Positions 31,431-39,000 of a stretch of DNA of 64,000 bases are shown here, piece by piece; within the stretch, counting starts at the first letter, position 1, and each line of letters starts with the position of its first letter. This stretch comes from SZAS-103 sp964449135 (GTDB lineage Bacteria; Pseudomonadota; Gammaproteobacteria; Xanthomonadales; Xanthomonadaceae), in NCBI GenBank assembly GCA_964449135.1, contig CAYUXZ010000010.1, forward strand, positions 1 to 64,000, given 5' to 3'. Below the pieces are notes generated by a model. It had not been told where the DNA came from and did not search any database. It saw only the letters and a program-made list of their open reading frames with translations. Both the position numbers and the translations under genes were made by a program.

Positions 31431-33896
31431 TCAGGCGGCGCGGCCCACCGCCTGCGCGTGTTCGCGGAATGCGGCCGCGAGCTCCGCCGGATCGAAATCG
31501 TCGACCGAAATCGCATCCAGCGTCATCACGCGCAGCTCCTCGAGCTGACGGCGTTCCTCGGCGGTGATCCAGCCTTCCTTGACGCCTTCCTCAAGCTGCG
31601 CGGGGAAATCCAGCGCCTCGATGTCGCTGTTCTTCAGCGCCTTCCAGAACTTGCGCTCGACCGGTTCGGCGAGGATCACCTTCGGCAGGTAGCTGTTGAT
31701 GCGGCCGGCGGGATTGTTTTCGCAGGGCGTGAGGAACACGCCGTCGGCGAGGCGATCACGCGCGTCGGACGGCGACATCAGCAGGGCGGCGGCGCGATGG
31801 CCGAGCCGGTCCGACGGCGCTTGCGCGCGACGGCCGTGCGGGAACACCAGCGCCCATAGCAACCAGCCGACCGGACGGATCGGGAAATTGCGCAGCGCGC
31901 CGGAGAACGCGACTTCAATCTTGTGCACCGCGTCGTGGAAGGCCCAGGCGAGCAGCGGCTGATCCGAGGCCGGTGCGCCTTCGTCGTGGTAGCGCTTGAG
32001 CAGACTGCTGGCGATGTAGAGCTGGCTGAGCACGTCGCCGAGCCGAGCGGAGAGTTTTTCCTTGAACTTGAGCTTGCCGCCGAGCAGCAGCATCGAGGTG
32101 TCGGCGATCAGCGCGAGCGCCGCCGAGTAGCGGTTGAGCTTGCGGAAATAGCGGCGCGTGTAGGCGTCGCCGGGCGCGTTGCCGATGCGCGCGAAGGTCA
32201 GTCCGAACCAGAAGCTGCGCACCGCGTTGGAGATCGCGAAGCCGATGTGGCCGAACAGGTTGCGGTCGAATTCCTTCAGACGTTGCGCGGGATCGGCGAG
32301 CGTCGCGGCCTTCATCTCCTTGAGCACCCACGGATGGCAGAGGATCGCGCCCTGGCCGAAGATCATCAGGCTGCGCGTCATGATGTTCGCGCCCTCGACC
32401 GTGATCGAGATCGGCGCGCCCTGCCAGTTGCGGCCCATGTAGTTGCGCGGGCCGAGGATGATGCCCTTGCCGCCGTGGATGTCCATCGCGTCCTGCACGA
32501 CTTCGCGGCCCATCGTGGTGCAGTGGTACTTCGCGATCGTCGAAGGCACCGCCGGGTTTTCACCGCGTGCGACCGCGGCAGCAGTGGCCTGCGAGAGCGC
32601 GCTGATCGCATACGCATTGCCGGCGATGCGCGCGAGCGCTTCCTCGACGCCTTCGAAACGGCCGACCGACAGACCGAACTGCTTGCGGATGCGCGCGTAC
32701 GCGCCGGTGACGACCGCGGCCATCTTCGCCGAGCCGCTGGAAGTCGAAGGCAGGGTGATCGAGCGGCCGATCGAGAGCACCTCGACGAGCATCTGCCAAC
32801 CCTTGCCCGCGTAATCCTCGCCGCCGATCAGCGCGGACAGCGGCACGAACACGTCCTTGCCGTGGATCGGGCCGTTCTGGAACGGCACGTTGAGCGGGAA
32901 GTGACGACGGCCCACGTCCACGCCCGGGGTGTCGTGCGGAATCAGCGCGAGGCTGATGCCGAGATCCTTCTTGTCGCCGATCAATCCTTCCGGGTCGTAC
33001 ATGCGGAACGCAAGACCGATCAGCGTCGCGACCGGCGCGAGCGTGATGTAGCGCTTCTCGAAATTCAGCCGGATGCCGATGACGTTCGCGCCGTTCCAGT
33101 TCTGCTTGCAGACGATGCCGTAATCGGGAATCGAGGTCGCGTCCGAACCCGCGAACGGACCGGTGAGGCCGAAGCAGGGCACTTCACGGCCGTCCGCGAG
33201 GCGCGGCAGGTAATGGTCCTTCTGTTCCTGCGTGCCGTAGTGCATCAGCAGCTCGCCGGGCCCGAGCGAGTTCGGCACGCCGACCGTCGAGCTGAGCGTG
33301 CTCGAGACCGAGGCGAGTTTCTGGATCACCTTGTGGTTGGCCAGCGCGGAAAATCCGAGGCCGCCGTATTCCTTCGGGATGATCATTCCGAAGAATTTGT
33401 TCTTCTTGACGAACTCCCAGATCTCCGGCGGCAGGTCGGCGCGGACGTGGGTGATCTCCCAGTCGTTGACCATCTTGCAGAGCTCTTCGCACGGCCCGTC
33501 GAGAAAGGCTTTCTCCTCGGCGGTGAGTTCAGGCTTGGGCTGACTGAGCAACGCCTTCCACTTCGGCCTACCCGAGAACAATTCGCCTTCGAAGCCGACC
33601 GTGCCCGCTTCCAGCGCCGTGCGCTCGGTGTCCGACAACGGTGGCAGGATCTTCGTGTAGAAATCGAGCAGCGGCTTGGTGATCCACGGCAAGCGGATCG
33701 CCGGAATCAGCAGCGGCAGCGCGATCAGCGCGAGCAGGGCCGCGGCGACGATCGTGGCGGTGACGTTCGCTCCCAGCCACGCACCCAGCGCGAGCGAGGC
33801 CGCGCTCAGCAATACCCACACCAGCAGCGGCAGCCGGTGGTAGGCCGAAACCAGGCCCACCAGCAGCAGGATCAGGAAAGGTGCGGCAATGCTCAT
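31431..33896 (-). CDS. fadE: Acyl-CoA dehydrogenase, FadE type
   Basis: An 821-residue protein catalysing the first oxidation of beta-oxidation (acyl-CoA to trans-2-enoyl-CoA), matching the long FadE type (E. coli 814 residues). Two hydrophobic N-terminal segments indicate membrane association. The dehydrogenase core shows FGMIIPKEYGGLGFSALANHKVI, CFGLTGPFAGSDATSIPDYG and the flavin-binding region through SITVEGANIMTRSLMIFGQGA. It has its own promoter region shared with a divergent TetR regulator; a CCATAC/GTATGG palindrome lies between them. I infer repression relieved by a fatty acyl-CoA, as in related systems. Confidence 0.95.
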   Translation of the reverse strand: MSIAAPFLILLLVGLVSAYHRLPLLVWVLLSAASLALGAWLGANVTATIVAAALLALIALPLLIPAIRLPWITKPLLDFYTKILPPLSDTERTALEAGTVGFEGELFSGRPKWKALLSQPKPELTAEEKAFLDGPCEELCKMVNDWEITHVRADLPPEIWEFVKKNKFFGMIIPKEYGGLGFSALANHKVIQKLASVSSTLSSTVGVPNSLGPGELLMHYGTQEQKDHYLPRLADGREVPCFGLTGPFAGSDATSIPDYGIVCKQNWNGANVIGIRLNFEKRYITLAPVATLIGLAFRMYDPEGLIGDKKDLGISLALIPHDTPGVDVGRRHFPLNVPFQNGPIHGKDVFVPLSALIGGEDYAGKGWQMLVEVLSIGRSITLPSTSSGSAKMAAVVTGAYARIRKQFGLSVGRFEGVEEALARIAGNAYAISALSQATAAAVARGENPAVPSTIAKYHCTTMGREVVQDAMDIHGGKGIILGPRNYMGRNWQGAPISITVEGANIMTRSLMIFGQGAILCHPWVLKEMKAATLADPAQRLKEFDRNLFGHIGFAISNAVRSFWFGLTFARIGNAPGDAYTRRYFRKLNRYSAALALIADTSMLLLGGKLKFKEKLSARLGDVLSQLYIASSLLKRYHDEGAPASDQPLLAWAFHDAVHKIEVAFSGALRNFPIRPVGWLLWALVFPHGRRAQAPSDRLGHRAAALLMSPSDARDRLADGVFLTPCENNPAGRINSYLPKVILAEPVERKFWKALKNSDIEALDFPAQLEEGVKEGWITAEERRQLEELRVMTLDAISVDDFDPAELAAAFREHAQAVGRAA

Positions 33897-33991
33897 GGCG
33901 GACTCCGGAATGAGGCGATGTCGTCGCGGAACGCACGCACGGAACTAGGGTAGCGCTGCGGTGCCCGCGTGGATCAGGATATTTCGATCTT

Positions 33992-34009
33992 CCATACGCT
34001 GTAGTATGG
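33992..34009. promoter_or_regulatory. Palindromic operator between fadE and TetR gene
   Basis: CCATAC (33992-33997) and GTATGG (34004-34009) are perfect inverted arms with a six-base spacer. Further CATAC (34064) and GTATGG (34085) half-sites lie closer to the tetR gene. Position between divergent fadE and a TetR-family gene makes it a likely binding site for that regulator. The rest of the 207-base spacer has no gene. Confidence 0.6.
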
Positions 34010-34103
34010 TAAGCATGAGTTGTTAGTGCAACCATTCAGAACCGGAGAGCGCTTACAAGAAAACATACTGCCTAGTCACTGACCGTATGGATACACTGTG
34101 GCC

Positions 34104-34688
34104 ATGAACAAGACGGCGAACGAACGCAGCGAACGACCGGGGCGGCTGAGCGCCGACGACTGGGCGCAGGCGGCGCTGGATGTGCTCGGCGAGCAGGGCC
34201 TCGCTGCGGTCAGCGTCGAACCGCTGGCACGCCGGCTCGGCGTGACCAAAGGCAGCTTCTATTGGCATTTCCCCTCGCGCGAAGCGCTGCTCACCGCGGC
34301 GCTCGAACGTTGGGAATCGGTGGAGCAGGAAACCGTGTTCGGCAAGCTCGAAGCGGTTTCCGATCCGCGCGAACGCCTGCGCGCGCTGTTCCAGCTGGTC
34401 GCGCACGAGGCCAAGACCCACATCATCTACTCGGAATTGCTCAAGGCGCTGGATCATCCGCTGGTGCAGCCGGTGATGGAGCGCGTGTCCAAGCGTCGGC
34501 TCGATTATCTCACCGCGTCGTTCCGCCAGGCCGGGCTCGGACGCGCCGACGCGCAGCATCGCGCGCGACTCGCGTACGCGGCCTACGTCGGATTCCTGCA
34601 GCTGTCATTGCAATTGCACCAGCCGCGCCTGCACCACGACGAGTTCGAGGCCTACGTCGATCATGTGATGCGCACGCTGATTCCGTGA
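34104..34688 (+). CDS. TetR-family transcriptional regulator
   Basis: A 194-residue one-component regulator. The N-terminal helix-turn-helix is clear: ALDVLGEQGLAAVSVEPLARRLGVTKGSFYWHFPSREALLTAAL, the standard TetR DNA-binding pattern. The C-terminal ligand domain (about 60-190) is helical and not diagnostic. It is transcribed away from fadE, with a shared 207-base spacer bearing CCATAC-type palindromes, so it probably controls fadE and itself in response to an acyl compound. The ATG at 34104 is preferred over the GTG at 34098. PsrA and FadR (TetR type) play such roles in other bacteria; orthology is not shown here. Confidence 0.9.
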   Translation: MNKTANERSERPGRLSADDWAQAALDVLGEQGLAAVSVEPLARRLGVTKGSFYWHFPSREALLTAALERWESVEQETVFGKLEAVSDPRERLRALFQLVAHEAKTHIIYSELLKALDHPLVQPVMERVSKRRLDYLTASFRQAGLGRADAQHRARLAYAAYVGFLQLSLQLHQPRLHHDEFEAYVDHVMRTLIP

Positions 34689-34729
34689 TTTGTCGGTCGC
34701 GAATCCACGATCCTCGCGACACGCTTCAA

Positions 34730-34957
34730 TCAATCACGGATCCGGTCATGCACAACGGTGATCATCGAGACCAGCGCTGAAAGGGCGGCCGAGACGACGA
34801 TCGCCAGCAGGCAAGCCCCGAAAGCTAAGGACGGCCCGTCCGATGCCAATCCGCATGGACCAAAACCCAGGAAGAATGTTCCGGGGATGGCCAGCAAGGT
34901 GAAAACCTTGCTCATTTTCAAAGTGCGCCGCCAGTACGCAACATTCGGGACCATCAT
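34730..34957 (-). CDS. Small membrane protein coupled to DUF2145 gene
   Basis: A 75-residue protein with two hydrophobic segments (KVFTLLAIPGTFFLGFG and LAFGACLLAIVVSAALSALVSMI) and a basic N-terminus. I do not recognise it. The start at 34957 forms an ATGA overlap with the stop of the DUF2145 gene, which supports it being a real, translationally coupled gene despite its size. Third gene of a three-gene operon. It could be an accessory subunit, but no domain shows this. Confidence 0.6.
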   Translation of the reverse strand: MMVPNVAYWRRTLKMSKVFTLLAIPGTFFLGFGPCGLASDGPSLAFGACLLAIVVSAALSALVSMITVVHDRIRD

Positions 34958-35796
34958 GGCGCGCCCGGAGTTGCCATTTCGATTCCGCCACGCCATTCGC
35001 GCACGCGCTGCATCGCGCCAATCGCATCCAGCCAGCGCAGGATTGAACGCACGGTGACGACTTCGTATTCGCCCGCCAGGCGCGCGGACAATGGGTGATC
35101 GGTGAACACGGTGTTCGTGGAGAACAGTCCTCCGAGCACGCGCTGGCTGTAGGGAATGTGGATCGTGTCGGGCTGGAAATGCAGCGCGGTTTCCTCGGCC
35201 TGCGCGCGGTCGCGATCGATGCCCGTATCAGCTGGAAGCTCGGCGGCGGCGAGCACGTCGAGCACCCACGCCGTCGAGTTCTGCCAGTCGCGACTGTTGC
35301 AGCGCGCGATCACGCTGTAGTGAGGGTCGAACACAGCCTTCGCGCCCGGGCCATCGAGGATCGCCACGACGCGCTGCGCGAGTTCGGGGCGCAGCCAGAC
35401 GATGCGCGCGTCCTGGTTCACCAGATCGTCCGCGAAGAAGTTCACCAGACCCTGCGCGTACAGGGCCGAACGATCCGTTCCACAGGCATTGAGCAGATGC
35501 ACGACGGTCCAGCGGCCTTCGGGGCGATCGCGTACCGCGAAACCGATATGGCTGTAGTAAAGACCGTACTTGCCCAGATCCTGGCCGTGGCGCGCGATCA
35601 ACGCAATGGGGGCGCCGCTGGCGTCGAGGGCTGCGTATACGCGCTCGGCAGTTTCGGATGCGGCGGCGAGCTCGCGCGGGCCGATCGCGTGCGCGGTGCA
35701 GGTCGTGCCGGCACAAGCAGTTCCCGCAAGCGCAGGGAACAGCAGCGCACCGACGAGCCATCCGCGCAGCGAGGCTAGGACCGAAGCTCCGCGCAT
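34954..35796 (-). CDS. DUF2145 family exported protein
   Basis: A 280-residue exported protein with an N-terminal signal peptide (to about CAGTTC). It matches the DUF2145 family in pattern: IALIARHGQDLGKYGLYYSHIGFAV, then WTVVHLLNACGTDRSALYAQGLVNFF and HYSVIARCNSRDWQNSTAWVL. The cysteine, histidine and asparagine within NACG, YSHIGF and CNSRDWQNSTAW recall the catalytic trio of papain-like or NlpC-related hydrolases, but this is my inference and not established for the family. It is one base downstream of a small secreted protein gene and overlaps a membrane-protein gene, forming a three-gene operon. Confidence 0.8.
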   Translation of the reverse strand: MRGASVLASLRGWLVGALLFPALAGTACAGTTCTAHAIGPRELAAASETAERVYAALDASGAPIALIARHGQDLGKYGLYYSHIGFAVRDRPEGRWTVVHLLNACGTDRSALYAQGLVNFFADDLVNQDARIVWLRPELAQRVVAILDGPGAKAVFDPHYSVIARCNSRDWQNSTAWVLDVLAAAELPADTGIDRDRAQAEETALHFQPDTIHIPYSQRVLGGLFSTNTVFTDHPLSARLAGEYEVVTVRSILRWLDAIGAMQRVREWRGGIEMATPGAP

Positions 35797-35797
35797 G

Positions 35798-36217
35798 TCA
35801 GAGCTCCCGATGGTGCGTCAGCGAGCGCGCGAGCCGATCGGGAACGAAGGCGATGACTTCGCCGCCTGCGCTGATCAAGCAGCCCGCGCTGACGGCTGTG
35901 ATCGTCAGGGCCGTGCCGACTGCGAGTCCGGTTGCACGAGTCGTTGCGGCGCTGGCCTTCAGGCCGGTGATGGACACGTGCCCTGCGGTTTCAACGCTGA
36001 GTTCGACCATCTCGCCGACCGGACGCATCGCGGTCACGACGAGGTTCGAACCGGCGGGCAGCACTTCGATCGCGGCAGCCGCGCTGATTTCCGAAGGCTC
36101 GATGGAAATCGCGGACGCCTGGCTCGCGGCGGTGGATTGCGCCCGCGCGAGCGTCGACAACGAGAGTGCGAGGGCGAGCGCGATCGATGTGCTGGCAAAG
36201 GATGTTCGACGGATCAT
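35798..36217 (-). CDS. Small secreted protein, unknown, first gene of DUF2145 operon
   Basis: A 139-residue protein with a clear signal peptide (MIRRTSFASTSIALALALSLSTLARAQ, cleavage after ARA). The mature part is Ala, Thr and Ser rich with a beta-strand pattern (LVVTAMRPVGEMVELSVETAGHVSI) and a single cysteine in VSAGCLISAGGEVIAF. I do not recognise the family. It is separated from the DUF2145 gene by one base and so is almost certainly co-expressed. A periplasmic partner of that protein is the simplest idea. Confidence 0.7.
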   Translation of the reverse strand: MIRRTSFASTSIALALALSLSTLARAQSTAASQASAISIEPSEISAAAAIEVLPAGSNLVVTAMRPVGEMVELSVETAGHVSITGLKASAATTRATGLAVGTALTITAVSAGCLISAGGEVIAFVPDRLARSLTHHREL

Positions 36218-36311
36218 GGCCTGCTCCTTGGGTAGGTTGCGGCCGAACTGTCACCGCTGGCGCGGAGCAGGGCAACGATCCTAGACTTTGCCGCAGATAC
36301 TTCCACCACAA

Positions 36312-36328
36312 GTATCGGGAATCGATAC
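36312..36328. promoter_or_regulatory. Palindrome abutting the HTH regulator start
   Basis: GTATCG (36312-36317) and CGATAC (36323-36328) are perfect arms with a five-base spacer, ending one base before the ATG at 36330. Its position over the ribosome-binding region suggests a repressor operator, most simply for autoregulation by the gene that follows. Confidence 0.5.
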
Positions 36329-36329
36329 C

Positions 36330-37076
36330 ATGCCCCTGCGCCACGAACTGATCGCCGCGCTCAAGCGCCTGCTGAAAGCGCAGGGCATCACCTACGCAAT
36401 GCTCGCCAAGCGCCTCGATCTGAGCGAAGCGGCGGTCAAACGGATGTTCTCGCGACAGGCGCTGAGCCTGCTGCGTCTGGAAGAGATCTGCACGGTGCTC
36501 GACATCGGTCTGAGCGAGCTCGCCTCGGAAGCGCACCAGGCGCGTCCCGCGCTGGCGGAACTCGACCCGGACGACGAGCAGGCGCTGGTCGCCGATCACG
36601 CGCTGCTGCTCGCGCTCTACCTCGTGCTCAACCGTTGGACGCAGGAGGAAGTGCTGAAGAAATACAAATTTACGCTTCCGGAGTGGACCTTGTTGATGAC
36701 GCGGCTCGATCGCATGGGCGTGATCGAACTGTTGTCGGGCAACAAATACCGAGTGCGCACCGCGCGCAACTTCCGCTGGCGCCGCGACGGGCCGATGGAG
36801 CGCTTCTTCCGCACCAAACTGCTGCCGGACTTCTTCGGCCGCGAATTCGTCAACGAAGGCGAATCGCTGCTGTTGCTCAGCGGCATGGTGTCGCCGGCCT
36901 CGGCCGCGCAGCTGCAGCGGCGTATAGATGAAGCCGCGGGCGAATTCGATTTGTTGATGGCGCAGGACTCGGCGCTGCCAGCTTCGCAGCGCGTTGGTGT
37001 CAGCCTGGTGATCGGCAAGCGGCCGTGGAAATTGCGGTTGTTCGATCCGCTGCGGCACAAGCCCGATGGCAAATGA
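36330..37076 (+). CDS. XRE-like helix-turn-helix regulator with long C-terminal domain
   Basis: A 248-residue DNA-binding protein. The N-terminus has a helix-turn-helix of the Cro/XRE kind: AQGITYAMLAKRLDLSEAAVKRMFSRQALSLLRLEEICTVLDIGLSELA. The remainder (about 75-248) is a conserved-looking domain (RWTQEEVLKKYKFTLPEWTLLMTRLDRMGVIELLSGNKYRV) that may be a second winged-helix unit plus an effector part. I chose the ATG at 36330, which starts at MPLRHELIAALKRLLK; an upstream in-frame ATG (36288) would lie across the palindromic operator. Targets are unknown; autoregulation is likely. Confidence 0.85.
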   Translation: MPLRHELIAALKRLLKAQGITYAMLAKRLDLSEAAVKRMFSRQALSLLRLEEICTVLDIGLSELASEAHQARPALAELDPDDEQALVADHALLLALYLVLNRWTQEEVLKKYKFTLPEWTLLMTRLDRMGVIELLSGNKYRVRTARNFRWRRDGPMERFFRTKLLPDFFGREFVNEGESLLLLSGMVSPASAAQLQRRIDEAAGEFDLLMAQDSALPASQRVGVSLVIGKRPWKLRLFDPLRHKPDGK

Positions 37077-37111
37077 AGGGCAAAAGCGCAGGCCGCGGCT
37101 AAGTACTTGAT

Positions 37112-37140
37112 TTGTGGGAGCGCACGCCGGGCGATACAAT
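37112..37140 (+). promoter_or_regulatory. Promoter of pckG
   Basis: TTGTGG (37112-37117), 17 bases, then TACAAT (37135-37140). It leaves a leader of about 70 bases before the pckG ATG at 37216. No operator was recognised. Confidence 0.55.
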
Positions 37141-37215
37141 GCGCAGCCTCGCCGCGCGCTGTTCCTGCGGCCTCCGATCCCCGCCTAGCCTGGCCTCACG
37201 CCGGAATCCCGCCGC

Positions 37216-38991
37216 ATGTCCACGAAGCTCGAATCGCTCAAACGATGGGTCGATGACGTCGCCCAACTCACGAAGCCCGACCGCGTCCACTGGTGCGACG
37301 GTTCGGACGCCGAAAACAAGTCTCTCACCGAGCTGATGCTCTCCACGGGCGATCTGATTGCACTGAACCAGCAGACGCATCCGGATTGCTACCTGCACCG
37401 ATCGAGCCCGTCGGACGTCGCGCGCGTCGAGCACCTGACCTTCGTCTGCACCCGCGACGAAGCCGACGCCGGTCCGAACAACCACTGGATGGCGCCCGCC
37501 GACGCGCACGCGAAGATGGACGCGCTGTTCGCCGGCTGCATGCGCGGCCGCACGATGTACGTGGTCCCGTACTGCATGGGTCCGATCGATTCGCCGATCG
37601 CGCGCTGCGGCATCGAGATCACCGACAGCCCGTACGTCGTCGCGAACATGCGCATCATGACCCGCATGGGCGCCGCGGCGCTCGCGCGCATCGAGCGCGA
37701 GGGCAGCTTCGTCAAGGGCCTGCATTCGATCGGCGAACTCGATCCGGACCGCCGTTTCATCATGCATTTCCCCGAGGAGCTGACGATCAAGTCCTACGGC
37801 TCCGGCTACGGCGGCAACGCACTGCTCGGCAAGAAATGCCACGCGCTGCGCATCGCCAGCTGGCAGGCGCGCACGGAAGGCTGGCTCGCCGAGCACATGC
37901 TGATAGTCGGCATCGAGAACCCGCAGGGCGAGACCAAGTACGTCGCCGCGGCGTTCCCCTCGGCCTGCGGCAAGACCAACCTCGCGATGCTGATTCCGCC
38001 GGAAGGCTATCGAAAGGCCGGCTGGAAGGTGTGGACGGTCGGTGACGACATCTGCTGGATGACGCCGGGCGCGGACGGCCGCCTCTGGGCGATCAATCCG
38101 GAAGCCGGTTTCTTCGGCGTCGCCCCGGGAACCTCGAACAAGACGAACCCGAATGCGCTCGCGATGTTGAACCACGACACGATCTTCACGAACGTCGCAG
38201 TCACCGCGAACAACGATCCGTGGTGGGAAGGGTTGCCAGACGGCGTGCCGGTCAAGGACTGGCAGGGACGTTCGATGGAAGAGGGCGACGATCCGAACAA
38301 CGGTCCGAACACCGGTCCGGCCGCGCATCCGAACTCGCGCTTCACCGTGAGCGCGCGCCAGTGCGCGAGCTTCTCGCCGCACGCGGAAGATCCGCAGGGC
38401 GTGCCGATCAGCGCGATCGTGTTCGGCGGCCGCCGCGAATCGCTGGTGCCGCTGGTGTTCGAGGCGCGCGACTGGACGCACGGCGTGCTCGTCGGCGCTT
38501 CGATGGCGTCCGAGACGACCGCTGCGGCGACCGGCGCGGTCGGCGTCGTGCGCCGCGACTCGATGGCGATGAAGCCGTTCTGCGGCTACAACTTCGCCGA
38601 CTACTTCGGCCACTGGCTCTCGTTCGACAAGAACGGCGCAAAGCTGCCGAAAATCTTCCACGTCAATTGGTTCCGCAAGGGCTCCAATGGGAAGTTCCTG
38701 TGGCCGGGCTTCGGCGACAACCTGCGCGTGCTCGAGTGGATCCTCAAGCGCGTGGACGGCAAGGCCGATGCGCAGGAGACCCCGATCGGCAATCTGCCGC
38801 GCGCCGGCGATCTGAATGTCGACGGTCTGGGTCTGCATAACGGCGATCTCGATACCCTGCTCGCCGTGGACCGTGCGGGCTGGGCGCGCGAGATGTCGGA
38901 CATTGGCGCCTACCTCGACAGCTACGGAGAGCGCACGCCTGCGGCGTTGCACGCAGAGCGCCAGCGGATCGCGGGCGCGCTGAACGCCTGA
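37216..38991 (+). CDS. pckG: Phosphoenolpyruvate carboxykinase (GTP)
   Basis: A 591-residue gluconeogenic enzyme making phosphoenolpyruvate from oxaloacetate and GTP. The P-loop (kinase-1a) motif FPSACGKTN begins near residue 247, and PCK family signatures such as SYGSGYGGNALLGKKCHALRI, GDDICWM and NPEAGFFGVAPGTS are intact. The GTP-dependent form is used by Xanthomonadaceae, whereas E. coli uses the unrelated ATP form. Length fits the family. It has its own promoter and converges with a sulfotransferase gene nine bases away. The fadE and sdaA genes in this window feed the same carbon flow in principle. Confidence 0.97.
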   Translation: MSTKLESLKRWVDDVAQLTKPDRVHWCDGSDAENKSLTELMLSTGDLIALNQQTHPDCYLHRSSPSDVARVEHLTFVCTRDEADAGPNNHWMAPADAHAKMDALFAGCMRGRTMYVVPYCMGPIDSPIARCGIEITDSPYVVANMRIMTRMGAAALARIEREGSFVKGLHSIGELDPDRRFIMHFPEELTIKSYGSGYGGNALLGKKCHALRIASWQARTEGWLAEHMLIVGIENPQGETKYVAAAFPSACGKTNLAMLIPPEGYRKAGWKVWTVGDDICWMTPGADGRLWAINPEAGFFGVAPGTSNKTNPNALAMLNHDTIFTNVAVTANNDPWWEGLPDGVPVKDWQGRSMEEGDDPNNGPNTGPAAHPNSRFTVSARQCASFSPHAEDPQGVPISAIVFGGRRESLVPLVFEARDWTHGVLVGASMASETTAAATGAVGVVRRDSMAMKPFCGYNFADYFGHWLSFDKNGAKLPKIFHVNWFRKGSNGKFLWPGFGDNLRVLEWILKRVDGKADAQETPIGNLPRAGDLNVDGLGLHNGDLDTLLAVDRAGWAREMSDIGAYLDSYGERTPAALHAERQRIAGALNA

Positions 38992-39000
38992 AACAGTGCT

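Noticed and set aside
31410..31436. GCCGCC/GGCGGC inverted repeat between the MFS gene and fadE as a terminator
   Set aside because: The arms are short with a long loop and no T-run on either strand; too weak to call.
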